64,000 nt of DNA. Origin: JACMJL01 sp963791805. GTDB taxonomy: Bacteria; Bacillota; Clostridia; Clostridiales; Clostridiaceae. Position 1 is the stretch's first letter, and every line of letters begins with the position of its first letter. A program made the position numbers and the translations under genes. Shown one piece after another: positions 9,327 through 17,302 of the stretch. Under the pieces are notes generated by a model. The model ran no database searches. It saw nothing but the letters and a program-made list of their open reading frames with translations, and was not told the origin of the DNA. The DNA lies in the NCBI GenBank assembly GCA_963791805.1, contig CAWBTU010000006.1:620001-684000 (forward strand), in the 5' to 3' direction.

Positions 9327-9737
9327 ATGAAGGATAAAATTAAAATTCTTATATATGGTAATAAATTAAGTTTGATTGCTACAGGTGGTAATTGCGGACA
9401 TTCTGAAAAAGATTGTGGTAATTGCAGCAGTTGCAATAAGGAAGGTTCATCTGGTTGCTCAGGTTGTGGAGATAAAGAAAAAGATAATAAGATTAAAAAT
9501 TGGGGAGATGCATTTTTAGATTTAGAAAATTATTTTAAAGTTAACGATCTGAAAGACAGTGTTGAAATTGAGTTTATAGAACTAGAAGCGGGAAAAATAG
9601 GCGCTAATCAAGATATTGAAGAAGTGATAGAACGTGGATTTGAGCCTCCAATAACAGTAATAGATGGAATAATAAGATATTTCGGAGCCATTTCTAATGT
9701 ACTTATTTATAACGATGTTAAAGAATTACTGCAATAA
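9327..9737 (+). CDS. Cys-rich protein with thioredoxin-like fold (YuzD-like)
   Basis: A 136-aa protein. It begins with a beta strand (IKILIYGNKL), then a Cys-rich loop with six cysteines at residues 23, 30, 33, 36, 44 and 47 (including CGNCSSC and CSGCG), then helix, strand VEIEFIELE, and a proline-proline turn PPITVIDG. That order resembles the YuzD/DUF1462 thioredoxin-like family, with the Cys-rich stretch in place of the usual CxxC. Roles could be redox or metal binding (Zn or Fe-S); neither is shown. It lies 69 bp after the PEPCK/HprK-like gene, so co-transcription is plausible. An overlapping two-codon ATG frame (9322) precedes the real start. Confidence 0.6.
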   Translation: MKDKIKILIYGNKLSLIATGGNCGHSEKDCGNCSSCNKEGSSGCSGCGDKEKDNKIKNWGDAFLDLENYFKVNDLKDSVEIEFIELEAGKIGANQDIEEVIERGFEPPITVIDGIIRYFGAISNVLIYNDVKELLQ

Positions 9738-9741
9738 GTAG

Positions 9742-9893
9742 TTGACAGAAATAAAGATAAACATTAGAATTTGTAATATAGTGGTGAAAAGACTATGAGG
9801 AGAAGAGTAGAGTTGACCTTAATGACAAGTTGGGTGGTACCATGAAATTTTACCTTTCGTCCCTTATGTGGATGAAAGGTTTTTATATTTATT
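9742..9893 (+). promoter_or_regulatory. Short T-box-like leader of asnS with promoter
   Basis: A promoter TTGACA (9742-9747) - 17 bp - TAGAAT (9765-9770) is followed by a leader with the T-box sequence GGGTGGTACC (9832-9841) and a terminator stem ACCTTTCGTCC (9852-9862) / GGATGAAAGGT (9870-9880) ending in T residues. The CGTCCC part can pair instead with GGG of the T-box (antiterminator). This is the classic T-box switch that senses uncharged tRNA. However, only about 55 nt lie between the expected transcription start and the T-box, room only for the 5' edge of Stem I (AGAAGAGTAG, 9801-9810). Stem I apex, stem II and stem III are missing. The element looks truncated. Confidence 0.7.
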
Positions 9894-9936
9894 AAATTGC
9901 ACTTATTATAAAAATGAAAATATAGGAGGCAAAAAT

Positions 9937-11328
9937 ATGGAAACAACATTAATAAAAAGACTTTACAGAGATAGTGAGGCCTTTTCTGGTCAAACTTTAA
10001 CAATATCTGGATGGATTAGAACTGTAAGAGCATCCAATGCCTTTGGTTTTATTGAATTGAATGATGGTAGTTTTTTTAAAAGCGTTCAAATAGTTTTTGA
10101 ACAAAATTTAGATAATTTTAAAGAGGTATCAAAACTTTCTGTTAGCGCGTCAATAATTGTTGAAGGAGTGTTAGAATTAACTCCAAATGCTAAGCAACCT
10201 TTTGAAATCAAAGCAAAAAAAATAATTATTGAAGGAAATTCTACACCAGAGTATCCGCTACAAAAGAAAAAACATTCTTTAGAGTATTTAAGAAGCATTG
10301 CTCATTTAAGACCAAGAAGTAATACGTTCTCAGCTGTATTTAGAGTTCGTTCTTTAGCTGCATTCGCAATACATCAATTCTATCAAGAAAGAGAATTTGT
10401 ATATGTTCAGACTCCGATAATAACAGGAAGTGATGCTGAAGGAGCAGGAGAAATGTTTAAAGTAACAACTTTAGATATGAAAAATCCTCCTTTAACTGAA
10501 GATGGAAAAATAGACTATTCAAAAGATTTCTTTGGAAAAGAAGCTAGTTTAACTGTTAGTGGTCAATTAGCAGGTGAAACTTATGCCTTAGCTTTTAGAA
10601 ATATTTATACTTTTGGCCCAACTTTCAGGGCTGAGAACTCAAATACAACAAGGCATGCTGCTGAATTTTGGATGATTGAACCTGAAATTTCCTTTGCAGA
10701 TCTTCAAGATGATATGAGATTGGCAGAAGATATGGTTAAATATGTAATAAACTATGTTATGGAAAATGCTCCTGAGGAGATGGAATTTTTCAATAAATTT
10801 ATTGACACAGGTCTATTTGATAGATTAAACAATGTTGTTAATTCGGATTTCGGTAGAGTTACTTACACTGAAGCAATTGATATACTCTTAAAATCAGGAG
10901 AAAAATTTGAATATCCAGTACAGTGGGGAATAGATCTTCAAACAGAGCATGAAAGATATATAACTGAAAAAGTATTTGCAAAACCTGTATTTGTAACTGA
11001 TTATCCCAAAGATATAAAAGCTTTTTATATGAGAATGAACGATGACGGTAAAACAGTTGCTGCCATGGACTTATTAGTTCCTGGAGTAGGTGAAATAATC
11101 GGAGGAAGTCAAAGAGAAGAACGCTATGACGTTCTTACAGAAAGAATGGAAGCCTTAGGACTTAACCTAGAAGATTACTGGTGGTATTTAGAATTAAGAA
11201 AATACGGCGGAACAAAGCACGCAGGCTTCGGATTAGGCTTTGAAAGAATAATAATGTATATCACAGGAATGACTAACATAAGAGACGTTATTCCATTCCC
11301 AAGAACAACAGGTTCAGCTGAATTTTAG
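9937..11328 (+). CDS. asnS: Asparaginyl-tRNA synthetase
   Basis: Class IIb aminoacyl-tRNA synthetase that charges tRNA-Asn. The N-terminal OB-fold anticodon domain (about residues 15-100; SGWIRTVRASNAFGFIELND) precedes the class II catalytic core: motif 2 FRAENSNTTRHAAEFWMIEPE and motif 3 GFGLGFERIIMYITG. Length 463 aa is standard. The start is ATG 9937 after AGGAGG; the frame is open further upstream through the leader to 9868, but that part is the terminator hairpin of the T-box leader, not coding. tRNA-Asn itself is encoded at 38.7 kb. Confidence 0.97.
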   Translation: METTLIKRLYRDSEAFSGQTLTISGWIRTVRASNAFGFIELNDGSFFKSVQIVFEQNLDNFKEVSKLSVSASIIVEGVLELTPNAKQPFEIKAKKIIIEGNSTPEYPLQKKKHSLEYLRSIAHLRPRSNTFSAVFRVRSLAAFAIHQFYQEREFVYVQTPIITGSDAEGAGEMFKVTTLDMKNPPLTEDGKIDYSKDFFGKEASLTVSGQLAGETYALAFRNIYTFGPTFRAENSNTTRHAAEFWMIEPEISFADLQDDMRLAEDMVKYVINYVMENAPEEMEFFNKFIDTGLFDRLNNVVNSDFGRVTYTEAIDILLKSGEKFEYPVQWGIDLQTEHERYITEKVFAKPVFVTDYPKDIKAFYMRMNDDGKTVAAMDLLVPGVGEIIGGSQREERYDVLTERMEALGLNLEDYWWYLELRKYGGTKHAGFGLGFERIIMYITGMTNIRDVIPFPRTTGSAEF

Positions 11329-11366
11329 TAAATTATAATCAACAAAAACAAGTTAATATATAACCA

Positions 11367-11409
11367 AGGGACAGGTCTAAAAGTAAGTAGACCTGTCCCT
11401 AGTTTTTTA
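11367..11409 (+). terminator. Rho-independent terminator of asnS
   Basis: A perfect 13-bp stem AGGGACAGGTCTA / TAGACCTGTCCCT with an 8-nt loop is followed by AGTTTTTTAT. Confidence 0.93.
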
Positions 11410-11442
11410 TAATAATAGAATAAGTAAACAATAATAATATTC

Positions 11443-11640
11443 TTGCCCAAGAAAACCCGGGACACCCCTCAACTCCAGAGCCCAACTTAAGAGAGAGGGG
11501 TGTACCGTCGCCTGCAGATGACAAAAATCAAAAATTAAAACGGCTGAACAACTCAAATATATTGACCAATAAAATCTGAGACATACTTCAACTTCGAAGC
11601 CCAGCTATTATGAAAAGTGTGCCCCACCACCTACAGAAGA
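11443..11640. repeat. Structured palindromic repeat, pair A+B
   Basis: Two copies of a dispersed hairpin element in a gene-free stretch. Copy A has arms CGGGACACCCCTC (11458-11470) and GAGGGGTGTACCG (11495-11507) with a small inner hairpin, followed by GCCTGCAGATGACA. Copy B (about 11576-11640) is more degenerate and carries the inner ACTTCGAAG palindrome. The pair is duplicated about 331 bp downstream. The element has no coding capacity. The consensus core reads about GGGACACCCTTC - 20-25 nt - GAAGGGTGTCCC. Confidence 0.7.
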
Positions 11641-11773
11641 AATCAAGATAATGAGATATCTTAAAAATAAGATAAAAAGATAACAAGAAAACAAGATAAA
11701 AAGATAAAAAGAAAAGAAGTTATAGTCACCATGCGGGTTTCAAGGGTTACAGATAAAAATTCAAACCAAAACC
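11641..11773. other. Spacer between repeat pairs, AT-rich AAGATAA repeats
   Basis: This spacer holds simple repeats of AAGATAA/AAGATAAAAAG type (about 11645-11712), then unique AT-rich sequence. No gene, promoter or RNA is recognisable. Confidence 0.4.
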
Positions 11774-11975
11774 TTGCCCAAGAAAACCCGGGACATCCCC
11801 TCAGCTCCAAAGCCCATCTAAAAAAGAGGGGTGTCCTGCCGCCTGCCTAAGACAAAAATGAACGATTAAAATAGCTGAACATCTGAAACATATTGAATAA
11901 GATAACCTGGGACATACTTCTACTTCGAAGCCCTTCTATTAAGAGAAGGGTGTCCCGCTGCCTGCAGATGACAAA
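11774..11975. repeat. Structured palindromic repeat, pair C+D
   Basis: A second dimer of the same family as 11443-11640, starting with the same TTGCCCAAGAAAACCCGGGA. Copy C has arms CGGGACATCCCCTC (from 11789) and GAGGGGTGTCCTG (11826-11838). Copy D has arms CTGGGACATACTTCT and AGAAGGGTGTCCCG (11944-11957), an inner CTTCGAAG palindrome, and the tail GCCTGCAGATGACA. The sequence between C and D is also similar to that between A and B, so the dimer was duplicated as one unit. Confidence 0.7.
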
Positions 11976-12047
11976 CTAGAAAATTTTCTGAATAATAAAA
12001 TCAAAACAATAAATACTAATTATAAACGGATTGGAAGGAGAAAAAAT

Positions 12048-12926
12048 ATGAATGAAAAATATCCAGGTTCTGATTTTCCACAGAAGCTTCCAGCACAAAA
12101 GCAATCAAAACAACCGGGTCTAAATAACTTAATGAATCCTAAACCGATATATGAACATCCTGATTATATTTCTGCCAATAAATTAAATGGAAAGGTAGCA
12201 GTTATAACTGGAGGTGATAGTGGAATTGGTAGGGCAGTTGCAATTGCCTTTGCAAAGGAGGGTGCAGATATAGTTATTCCCTATTTTGATGAGCATGAGG
12301 ATGCAGAGAAAACAAAAAATATTATTGATAAATTGGGAAGAAAATGTTTTTTGATTCCAGGAGATATTGGAGAAGAAGAGTTTTGTAAAGTAGTTATAGA
12401 AAACACAATAAGTGAATTCAATAGATTAGATATTTTGGTAAATAATTCAGCTGTGCAGTATCCACAAAACAGTATTGAAGATATTACAAAAGAGCAACTT
12501 GAAAAAACTTTTAAGACAAATATATTTTCTATGTTTTATTTAACAAAAGCTGCTTTGAAGCATTTAAAGGCAGGAAGTTCAATAATAAATACTACTTCAA
12601 TTACAGCATATGCAGGAAGTGAAAGATTGATTGACTATTCATCCACTAAAGGTGCTATTGTTTCTTTTACAAGATCTATGTCACTTTCTTTAGGAGCGAG
12701 AAAGATAAGAGTAAATGGGGTTGCACCAGGACCTATTTGGACACCTCTTATTCCATCTTCCTTTGATGAAAAGAAAGTATCTGAATTTGGAACGGATGTG
12801 CCATGGGGAAGGGCAGGGCAACCTGTGGAACTTGCACCAGCATATGTGTTTTTAGCTTCACCTGACTCTTCATATATGACAGGACAAATACTGCATATAA
12901 ATGGTGGTGTGATTGTAAATGGATAG
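12048..12926 (+). CDS. SDR family oxidoreductase
   Basis: A short-chain dehydrogenase/reductase. The NAD(P)-binding motif TGGDSGIGR is at about residues 53-61, the NNSAVQ motif is the usual NNAG variant, and the catalytic Ser-Tyr-Lys is visible (TTSITAYAG; YSSTK). The N-terminal extension of about 45 residues (NEKYPGSDFPQKLPAQKQ, and the segment around PGLNNLMNPKP) marks the YhdF/YhxC-type general-stress SDR group of Firmicutes. Length 292 aa fits. The substrate is unknown. GGAAGGAG precedes the ATG. It stands alone between repeats and degV. Confidence 0.9.
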   Translation: MNEKYPGSDFPQKLPAQKQSKQPGLNNLMNPKPIYEHPDYISANKLNGKVAVITGGDSGIGRAVAIAFAKEGADIVIPYFDEHEDAEKTKNIIDKLGRKCFLIPGDIGEEEFCKVVIENTISEFNRLDILVNNSAVQYPQNSIEDITKEQLEKTFKTNIFSMFYLTKAALKHLKAGSSIINTTSITAYAGSERLIDYSSTKGAIVSFTRSMSLSLGARKIRVNGVAPGPIWTPLIPSSFDEKKVSEFGTDVPWGRAGQPVELAPAYVFLASPDSSYMTGQILHINGGVIVNG

Positions 12927-12963
12927 AGATTAAAATTTTCATTTATCCAAGTGAATTTTATTT

Positions 12964-13018
12964 ATATATCAGTATTGATATATATCAGTATTGATAATTA
13001 CATTAGTAATGATATAAT
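12964..13018 (+). promoter_or_regulatory. degV promoter within an exact 16-bp tandem repeat
   Basis: The 16-mer ATATATCAGTATTGAT occurs twice head to tail (12964-12979, 12980-12995). The end of the second copy supplies the -35 box TTGATA (12991-12996), with the -10 box TATAAT (13013-13018) 16 bp further. The repeats may be regulator sites; this is inference. Confidence 0.5.
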
Positions 13019-13051
13019 AAAAGTATATGTAAAATTTAAGGGGGAATTACC

Positions 13052-13897
13052 TTGGATAAAATTGCTTTTATTAGCGATACAACTTGTGATTTATCAAACG
13101 AGATGATTGCCGATAATAATATTCACCTTTTACCATTTAGAATAATATATAAGGATAGAGAATACCTAGATAGGGTAAATATAACAGCCAGAGAAGTATA
13201 TGATAATATGGTACATGAAATTCCTACATCCTCAATGCCTTCAATGCAAGATATTGAAGATATGTTTACAAAATTGAAAAATGAAGGATATACTCATGTT
13301 ATCGCGGTTACTTTATCAACAGGATTATCTGGAATATATAACGCTATAAGAGTAGTAAGTGAAAATTACCCAGAGCTAGAAACTTATATTTGTGATTCAA
13401 AATCAATTTCCATTGGAGAAGGTGCAATAATACTAGAGTGCACAAAACTTTACGCTCAAGGAAAAAGCTTTGATGAGATAGTAAAGGAAATACCTAATAT
13501 AATGAAAAGAATACATTTGTTTTTTGTTGTACCAACCTTAGAATATCTTAAAAAGGGTGGTAGAATTGGTAAAGTGGCAGGTACAATTGCAGAGCTATTA
13601 GATATTAAACCTATAATAACTGTAGATGACGAAGGAAAATATACTACCTACGCTAAAGTTAGGGGAAGAAAACAGTCTCTGGCCAAATTAACTGATATAG
13701 CTAAAAATATGCTACAAAAAACCAGATGCACTGTATATTTAGGCCATGGAGCTGCCTATGAAGATACTGAAAGAGTTTACAATATTATTTCTAAATTCGA
13801 AAATATATTAAGTATTCACTTATCAGGCGATATTAGTCCAGTTTCAGGAGTACATAGTGGACCAGGATTAGTTGGATTAGTATTAGTTGAAGAATAA
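13052..13897 (+). CDS. DegV family fatty-acid-binding protein
   Basis: DegV proteins bind a fatty acid and act as the FakB subunit that presents it to the kinase FakA. Typical motifs are SDTTCDLSNEM near the N terminus, SSMPSMQD, TLSTGLSGIYNA, and PTLEYLKKGGRIGK; the C terminus has HSGPGLVGL. Length 281 aa is normal. The start is TTG at 13052 after AAGGGGGAA. It is transcribed alone; no fakA is in the window. Confidence 0.93.
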   Translation: MDKIAFISDTTCDLSNEMIADNNIHLLPFRIIYKDREYLDRVNITAREVYDNMVHEIPTSSMPSMQDIEDMFTKLKNEGYTHVIAVTLSTGLSGIYNAIRVVSENYPELETYICDSKSISIGEGAIILECTKLYAQGKSFDEIVKEIPNIMKRIHLFFVVPTLEYLKKGGRIGKVAGTIAELLDIKPIITVDDEGKYTTYAKVRGRKQSLAKLTDIAKNMLQKTRCTVYLGHGAAYEDTERVYNIISKFENILSIHLSGDISPVSGVHSGPGLVGLVLVEE

Positions 13898-13920
13898 CAT
13901 TTAGTCCTAAATATTGAAGT

Positions 13921-14052
13921 CTAAAACTAATATAATAAAATATATTAGTTTTCTAAAACTGATATAATAAAATATATTAATTTTCTAAAACTGATATAAT
14001 GAAATATATCAGTTTTCTTAATCTGATATAATAAAGTACTTCAGATTTTTTT
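13921..14052. repeat. Four tandem 32-bp hairpins before rmuC
   Basis: Three consecutive 32-bp units (13921-13952, 13953-13984, 13985-14016) each read CTAAAACT(A/G)ATATAAT(A/G)AAATATAT(T/C)AGTTTT, a hairpin with a T tail. A fourth diverged unit (14017-14052) ends in TTTTTTT. They look like a chain of terminator-like hairpins between degV and rmuC; the inner TATAAT of each unit could also be a -10 box. Confidence 0.65.
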
Positions 14053-14063
14053 GGGAGGCAATT

Positions 14064-15347
14064 ATGACAAACATATTAGTATTTATATCACTTGCACTGA
14101 ATTTCATAGTTATATTAATATTGCTTTTTAAGCATAGTAACAAAGATTTAGTGAAAGTGAACAATCGGTTAGCGACCTTAGATAAAAGTTATGATAGGCT
14201 AGAGCGGGTATTAAGAGAAGAAATGTCTGCAAATAGAGAAGAATTTAATTCTGGAAATGCAAAAGGTAGGATGGAAGTCATGGATAATATGACTAAAATT
14301 GCTATGCTACAAAAAAACCAACTAGATATCTTTTCTAATGAGTTATCAAAATTAACTTCGCTAAATGAAAAGAAATTAGATAAAATGAGTGATGCTATAA
14401 GTGAGAGTTTAAAGGCTATTCAAGAGGATAATAATATTAAGTTAGAAAAAATGAGACAAACTGTTGATGAAAAGCTAGAGAAGACCTTAGAACATAGACT
14501 TGGAGAATCTTTTAAACTTGTCAGCGAGCGATTAGAATTAGTTCATAAAGGACTTGGAGAAATGAAAACCTTGGCAAATGGTGTTGGGGATTTGAAAAAA
14601 GTTTTAACTAACGTGAAGACAAGAGGAACCTGGGGAGAAATTCAGCTTGGTAACCTGTTGGAACAAATATTAGTTAAAGAACAGTATGAAACAAATGTTA
14701 TAACTAAAAAGGGAAGTAACGAAAGGGTAGAATTTGCAGTTAAGTTACCTGGTCAAAATGAGATTGGAACTGAAGTATACATACCTATTGACTCTAAGTT
14801 TCCTATTGAAGATTATCAGAGATTAATTCAAGCTCAAGAAGAGGGCAATGCACTATTAGTTGAAGAAGCATCTAAGCAATTAGAAACTAGAATAAAGGCA
14901 GAAGCTAAAGATATTAGAGATAAGTATATTGATCCACCAAATACAACTGACTTTGGACTGTTATTTCTTCCAATAGAGGGACTTTATGCAGAAGTATTAA
15001 GACGAAACGGACTATGTGAATTATTGCAGAGAGAATATCGTGTTGTTATCACTGGGCCAACCACATTAACTGCCTTACTTAATAGTTTGCAAATGGGTTT
15101 TAAGACTGTAGCTATAGAAAAGAGATCCAGTGAAGTGTGGCAGTTACTTGGTGTAGTGAAAACGGAATTCTCTAAGTTTGGTGATATATTAGAAAAAACA
15201 CAGAAAAAACTTCAAGAAGCAAGTAACACTATTGATACAGCTACAAAAAAATCTAGAACAATAGAAAGAAAGTTAAATAATGTTCAAGTACTAAATTCTA
15301 ATATTACTGTAGATGCTTTAGAGGAACCAGAGGAAGAAATAATATAA
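14064..15347 (+). CDS. rmuC: DNA recombination protein RmuC
   Basis: RmuC-family protein, thought to limit inversions at repeats; it has a nuclease-like core. An N-terminal membrane anchor (about residues 5-25) is followed by a long coiled coil (about 30-170) and the RmuC core with TRGTWGEIQLGNLLEQIL, PIDSKFPIEDY, and FLPIEGLYAEVLR. The 427-aa length is typical. GGGAGG precedes the ATG. A terminator follows 18 nt after the stop. Confidence 0.93.
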   Translation: MTNILVFISLALNFIVILILLFKHSNKDLVKVNNRLATLDKSYDRLERVLREEMSANREEFNSGNAKGRMEVMDNMTKIAMLQKNQLDIFSNELSKLTSLNEKKLDKMSDAISESLKAIQEDNNIKLEKMRQTVDEKLEKTLEHRLGESFKLVSERLELVHKGLGEMKTLANGVGDLKKVLTNVKTRGTWGEIQLGNLLEQILVKEQYETNVITKKGSNERVEFAVKLPGQNEIGTEVYIPIDSKFPIEDYQRLIQAQEEGNALLVEEASKQLETRIKAEAKDIRDKYIDPPNTTDFGLLFLPIEGLYAEVLRRNGLCELLQREYRVVITGPTTLTALLNSLQMGFKTVAIEKRSSEVWQLLGVVKTEFSKFGDILEKTQKKLQEASNTIDTATKKSRTIERKLNNVQVLNSNITVDALEEPEEEII

Positions 15348-15365
15348 TATTTTTAATTATAAATT

Positions 15366-15403
15366 AAAGCTTATACTTATATAATTTAAGTATAAGCTTT
15401 TTG
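15366..15403 (+). terminator. Terminator of rmuC
   Basis: A 14-bp stem AAAGCTTATACTTA (15366-15379) / TAAGTATAAGCTTT (15387-15400) is followed by a T-run. Confidence 0.85.
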
Positions 15404-15433
15404 CTGTATAAATTTTTATGGGGGGTAAAGGAA

Positions 15434-15982
15434 ATGTCCCTTTATTTTTTAATTTCTATTTCAATTGCGCTATCATTAGATGCATTTGGAGTAGCTGTAA
15501 GTATTGGTCTTAATAGAGGGGTTATGTATAATCAAAAGCTAATTTTTTCTTTGAGTTTTGGTTTTTTTCAATTTTTCTTTTCACTTATTGGTGCTTTAAT
15601 TGGGGTAGCTTTTAATACATATGTTACATCTGTTCCAAGTATTGCAGGGGGAGTAATTGTAGGGATAGTTGGCATACTAATGATAAAAGAAGGGTTAAGT
15701 GATAAAAATGAATACTTTATCTTAAATCCAAGGATGTACATAATTTTAGGAATCTCAGTTAGTATTGATGCAATGGTTATCGGATTTACTGTTCTAAATC
15801 TATTATCAATTATAGATTTAGTTAAGGTTAGTATTTTCATTGGGCTAACTGCTCTAATTGTATCAATTGTTGGATTTCTAGTTTCAAGATACTTAAAAAG
15901 AATCAAGATTGTGAGGCAATATGCAGATTACATAGGGGGAATTATATTAATATTATTTGGGATTAAGATGATATTTTCATAA
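15434..15982 (+). CDS. MntP/YtaF-like manganese efflux membrane protein
   Basis: A small six-helix membrane protein of the MntP (DUF204) family, which exports Mn2+. Two repeat halves each carry the metal-site pattern: LSLDAFGVAVSIG near the N terminus and VSIDAMVIGFT in the middle. The frame is open from 15401, but the ribosome binding site GGGGGG...AAAGG points to ATG 15434 (182 aa). Sporulation protein YtaF is a related family and cannot be excluded. Its presence fits with a Fur-family regulator next door, 52 bp downstream. Confidence 0.8.
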   Translation: MSLYFLISISIALSLDAFGVAVSIGLNRGVMYNQKLIFSLSFGFFQFFFSLIGALIGVAFNTYVTSVPSIAGGVIVGIVGILMIKEGLSDKNEYFILNPRMYIILGISVSIDAMVIGFTVLNLLSIIDLVKVSIFIGLTALIVSIVGFLVSRYLKRIKIVRQYADYIGGIILILFGIKMIFS

Positions 15983-16034
15983 AATATCAATTTATGCTAT
16001 AATGATAATTAATGATTTTAAAAGGTGATAAAAT

Positions 16035-16454
16035 ATGGATATAAAACTATACTTAAAAGAAAAAAACATTAAAGTAACAAAAGGCAGGGTTTTTATACTT
16101 AACGTACTGGAACAAGCTGAAACAGCTGTAAGCGCCGATTTAATCTATGAAAAGTGCAAGGCTGCAGGATCAGAACTTGACTTATCAACCGTGTACAGAA
16201 ATCTAGAATTACTTGAGTCTACTGGTATTATAGAGAAATTCGATCTTGGTGATGGCAAGTATAACTACATCATTAAAGATATAAGCCATAATCACACTCT
16301 TCAGTGTGATTTGTGCCACAAACGGATTGAGATAGATTGTCCTATGGTGCAGATTCAAGAGATGATTAAAAGCAAGACTGGATTCACTTTGCTCGAACAT
16401 GAGTTAAAGCTAAAAGGCATTTGCAATGAATGCAATGAACATAATAAAACCTAG
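16035..16454 (+). CDS. Fur-family metalloregulator
   Basis: A 139-aa ferric-uptake-type repressor. The winged helix (about residues 10-80) has DLSTVYRNLELLESTGIIEK, the metal-sensing HNHTLQCDLC follows, and a structural Zn site is formed by CxxC pairs CDLC (about 96-99) and CNEC near the C terminus. The exact metal (Fe, Zn or peroxide) cannot be told; the Zur and Fur subgroups both fit. Ribosome binding site AAAGGTGAT. The stop overlaps the convergent downstream gene by 4 nt. Confidence 0.92.
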   Translation: MDIKLYLKEKNIKVTKGRVFILNVLEQAETAVSADLIYEKCKAAGSELDLSTVYRNLELLESTGIIEKFDLGDGKYNYIIKDISHNHTLQCDLCHKRIEIDCPMVQIQEMIKSKTGFTLLEHELKLKGICNECNEHNKT

Positions 16455-16771
16455 TTTTCAAGGGAATAAGGATAAATATTTTTAACCTTCCAAATTCCTT
16501 GATTATTTTTTTTAACAAATAATTTATAAGATGTTTTTTTGTGAGGTAATGCTTTTTCAATACCTGTAACTACTATTACTGATGTAGTTCCATCTGAAAA
16601 TATTAGTTTAGAGGATTCAACTTTATATAGTTTATTTCTATTAAACAATCCAGTTGTAACGTATTTTTGAGATGCGTAATATAAATCTTTAGATTTTGCT
16701 TTTTCAGAATTAATTTTCCAAGAGGAAAATATACATACTAGTACCAAAACGACCATTAATAATTTTTTCAT
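16451..16771 (-). CDS. Small secreted or membrane-anchored hypothetical protein
   Basis: A 106-aa protein with a hydrophobic N-terminal segment (MKKLLMVVLVLVCIFSS) that is a signal peptide or anchor, then a polar domain. The Cys is not in a clear lipobox. I recognise no family. The frame extends to GTG 16783, but the site GGGGGT points to ATG 16771. The leader GGGGGTATTTATG is identical to that of the CapA-like gene at 28.75 kb. It is convergent with the Fur gene, the two stops overlapping. Confidence 0.65.
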   Translation of the reverse strand: MKKLLMVVLVLVCIFSSWKINSEKAKSKDLYYASQKYVTTGLFNRNKLYKVESSKLIFSDGTTSVIVVTGIEKALPHKKTSYKLFVKKNNQGIWKVKNIYPYSLEN

Positions 16772-16855
16772 AAATACCCCCACACATCCGATAATGTATT
16801 TACATTATATACAAATTATGTAAATAATGCAAAACAAAATGAAAGGAGAAAACAA

Positions 16856-17254
16856 ATGAATTTTTCTTCATTAGTTCTAATGGAAAAAGACAAAGAAAAA
16901 AATATACTGACAAATGAACTTGGAAGTTTCCAAGTAGGGGAAGGTGCCGAATTTATATGTAAGCTATACTGTGAGGAAGGTATAGTTAATATGTTCTTCG
17001 ATACTAAATCCGATGTTGAAGAATGGGAGTATACTGCTATATTTGATTTTTTTAATGAATCAGTGTTTACTTCAAGAGGCTATACAATAGAAAGCATTGA
17101 TGAGGAGTATAATCCCACATGGAAGATAACTTTTAAGTATAATGAAGAGTACGCTTTTGTTCATGGGAAGATAAATGAATTATGCGATTTGATTGAAGAG
17201 GAAATGAAGAGGGTGCTTGAAGAGATACAAGATAAGCAAGAAGAGTATAAATAA
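16856..17254 (+). CDS. Conserved clostridial hypothetical (DUF6762-like)
   Basis: A 132-aa acidic cytosolic protein without signal or membrane segment. It resembles, from memory, the small clostridial DUF6762 group; function unknown. Mixed strands (NFSSLVLMEKD, EGIVNMFFDTKSDVEEWEY) and a C-terminal acidic helix (about 105-132) are visible. AAAGGAG lies 8 nt before the ATG. It borders the repeat island at 17.3 kb. Confidence 0.65.
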   Translation: MNFSSLVLMEKDKEKNILTNELGSFQVGEGAEFICKLYCEEGIVNMFFDTKSDVEEWEYTAIFDFFNESVFTSRGYTIESIDEEYNPTWKITFKYNEEYAFVHGKINELCDLIEEEMKRVLEEIQDKQEEYK

Positions 17255-17302
17255 GGTTATCATATTAAGGTACTATTTAACTTTAATAATCAATAAAAGG
17301 GG

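Noticed and set aside
9868..9936. Longer N terminus for AsnRS starting at 9868
   Set aside because: These codons cover the terminator hairpin of the leader; the true start has AGGAGG at 9924.
11443..11975. Possible CRISPR or tRNA-like cluster
   Set aside because: Copies are unevenly spaced, imperfect and in pairs; the spacers are themselves duplicated. No tRNA cloverleaf fits.
13921..14052. Possible short CRISPR array
   Set aside because: The 32-bp units are contiguous with no spacers, and each unit is itself a hairpin.
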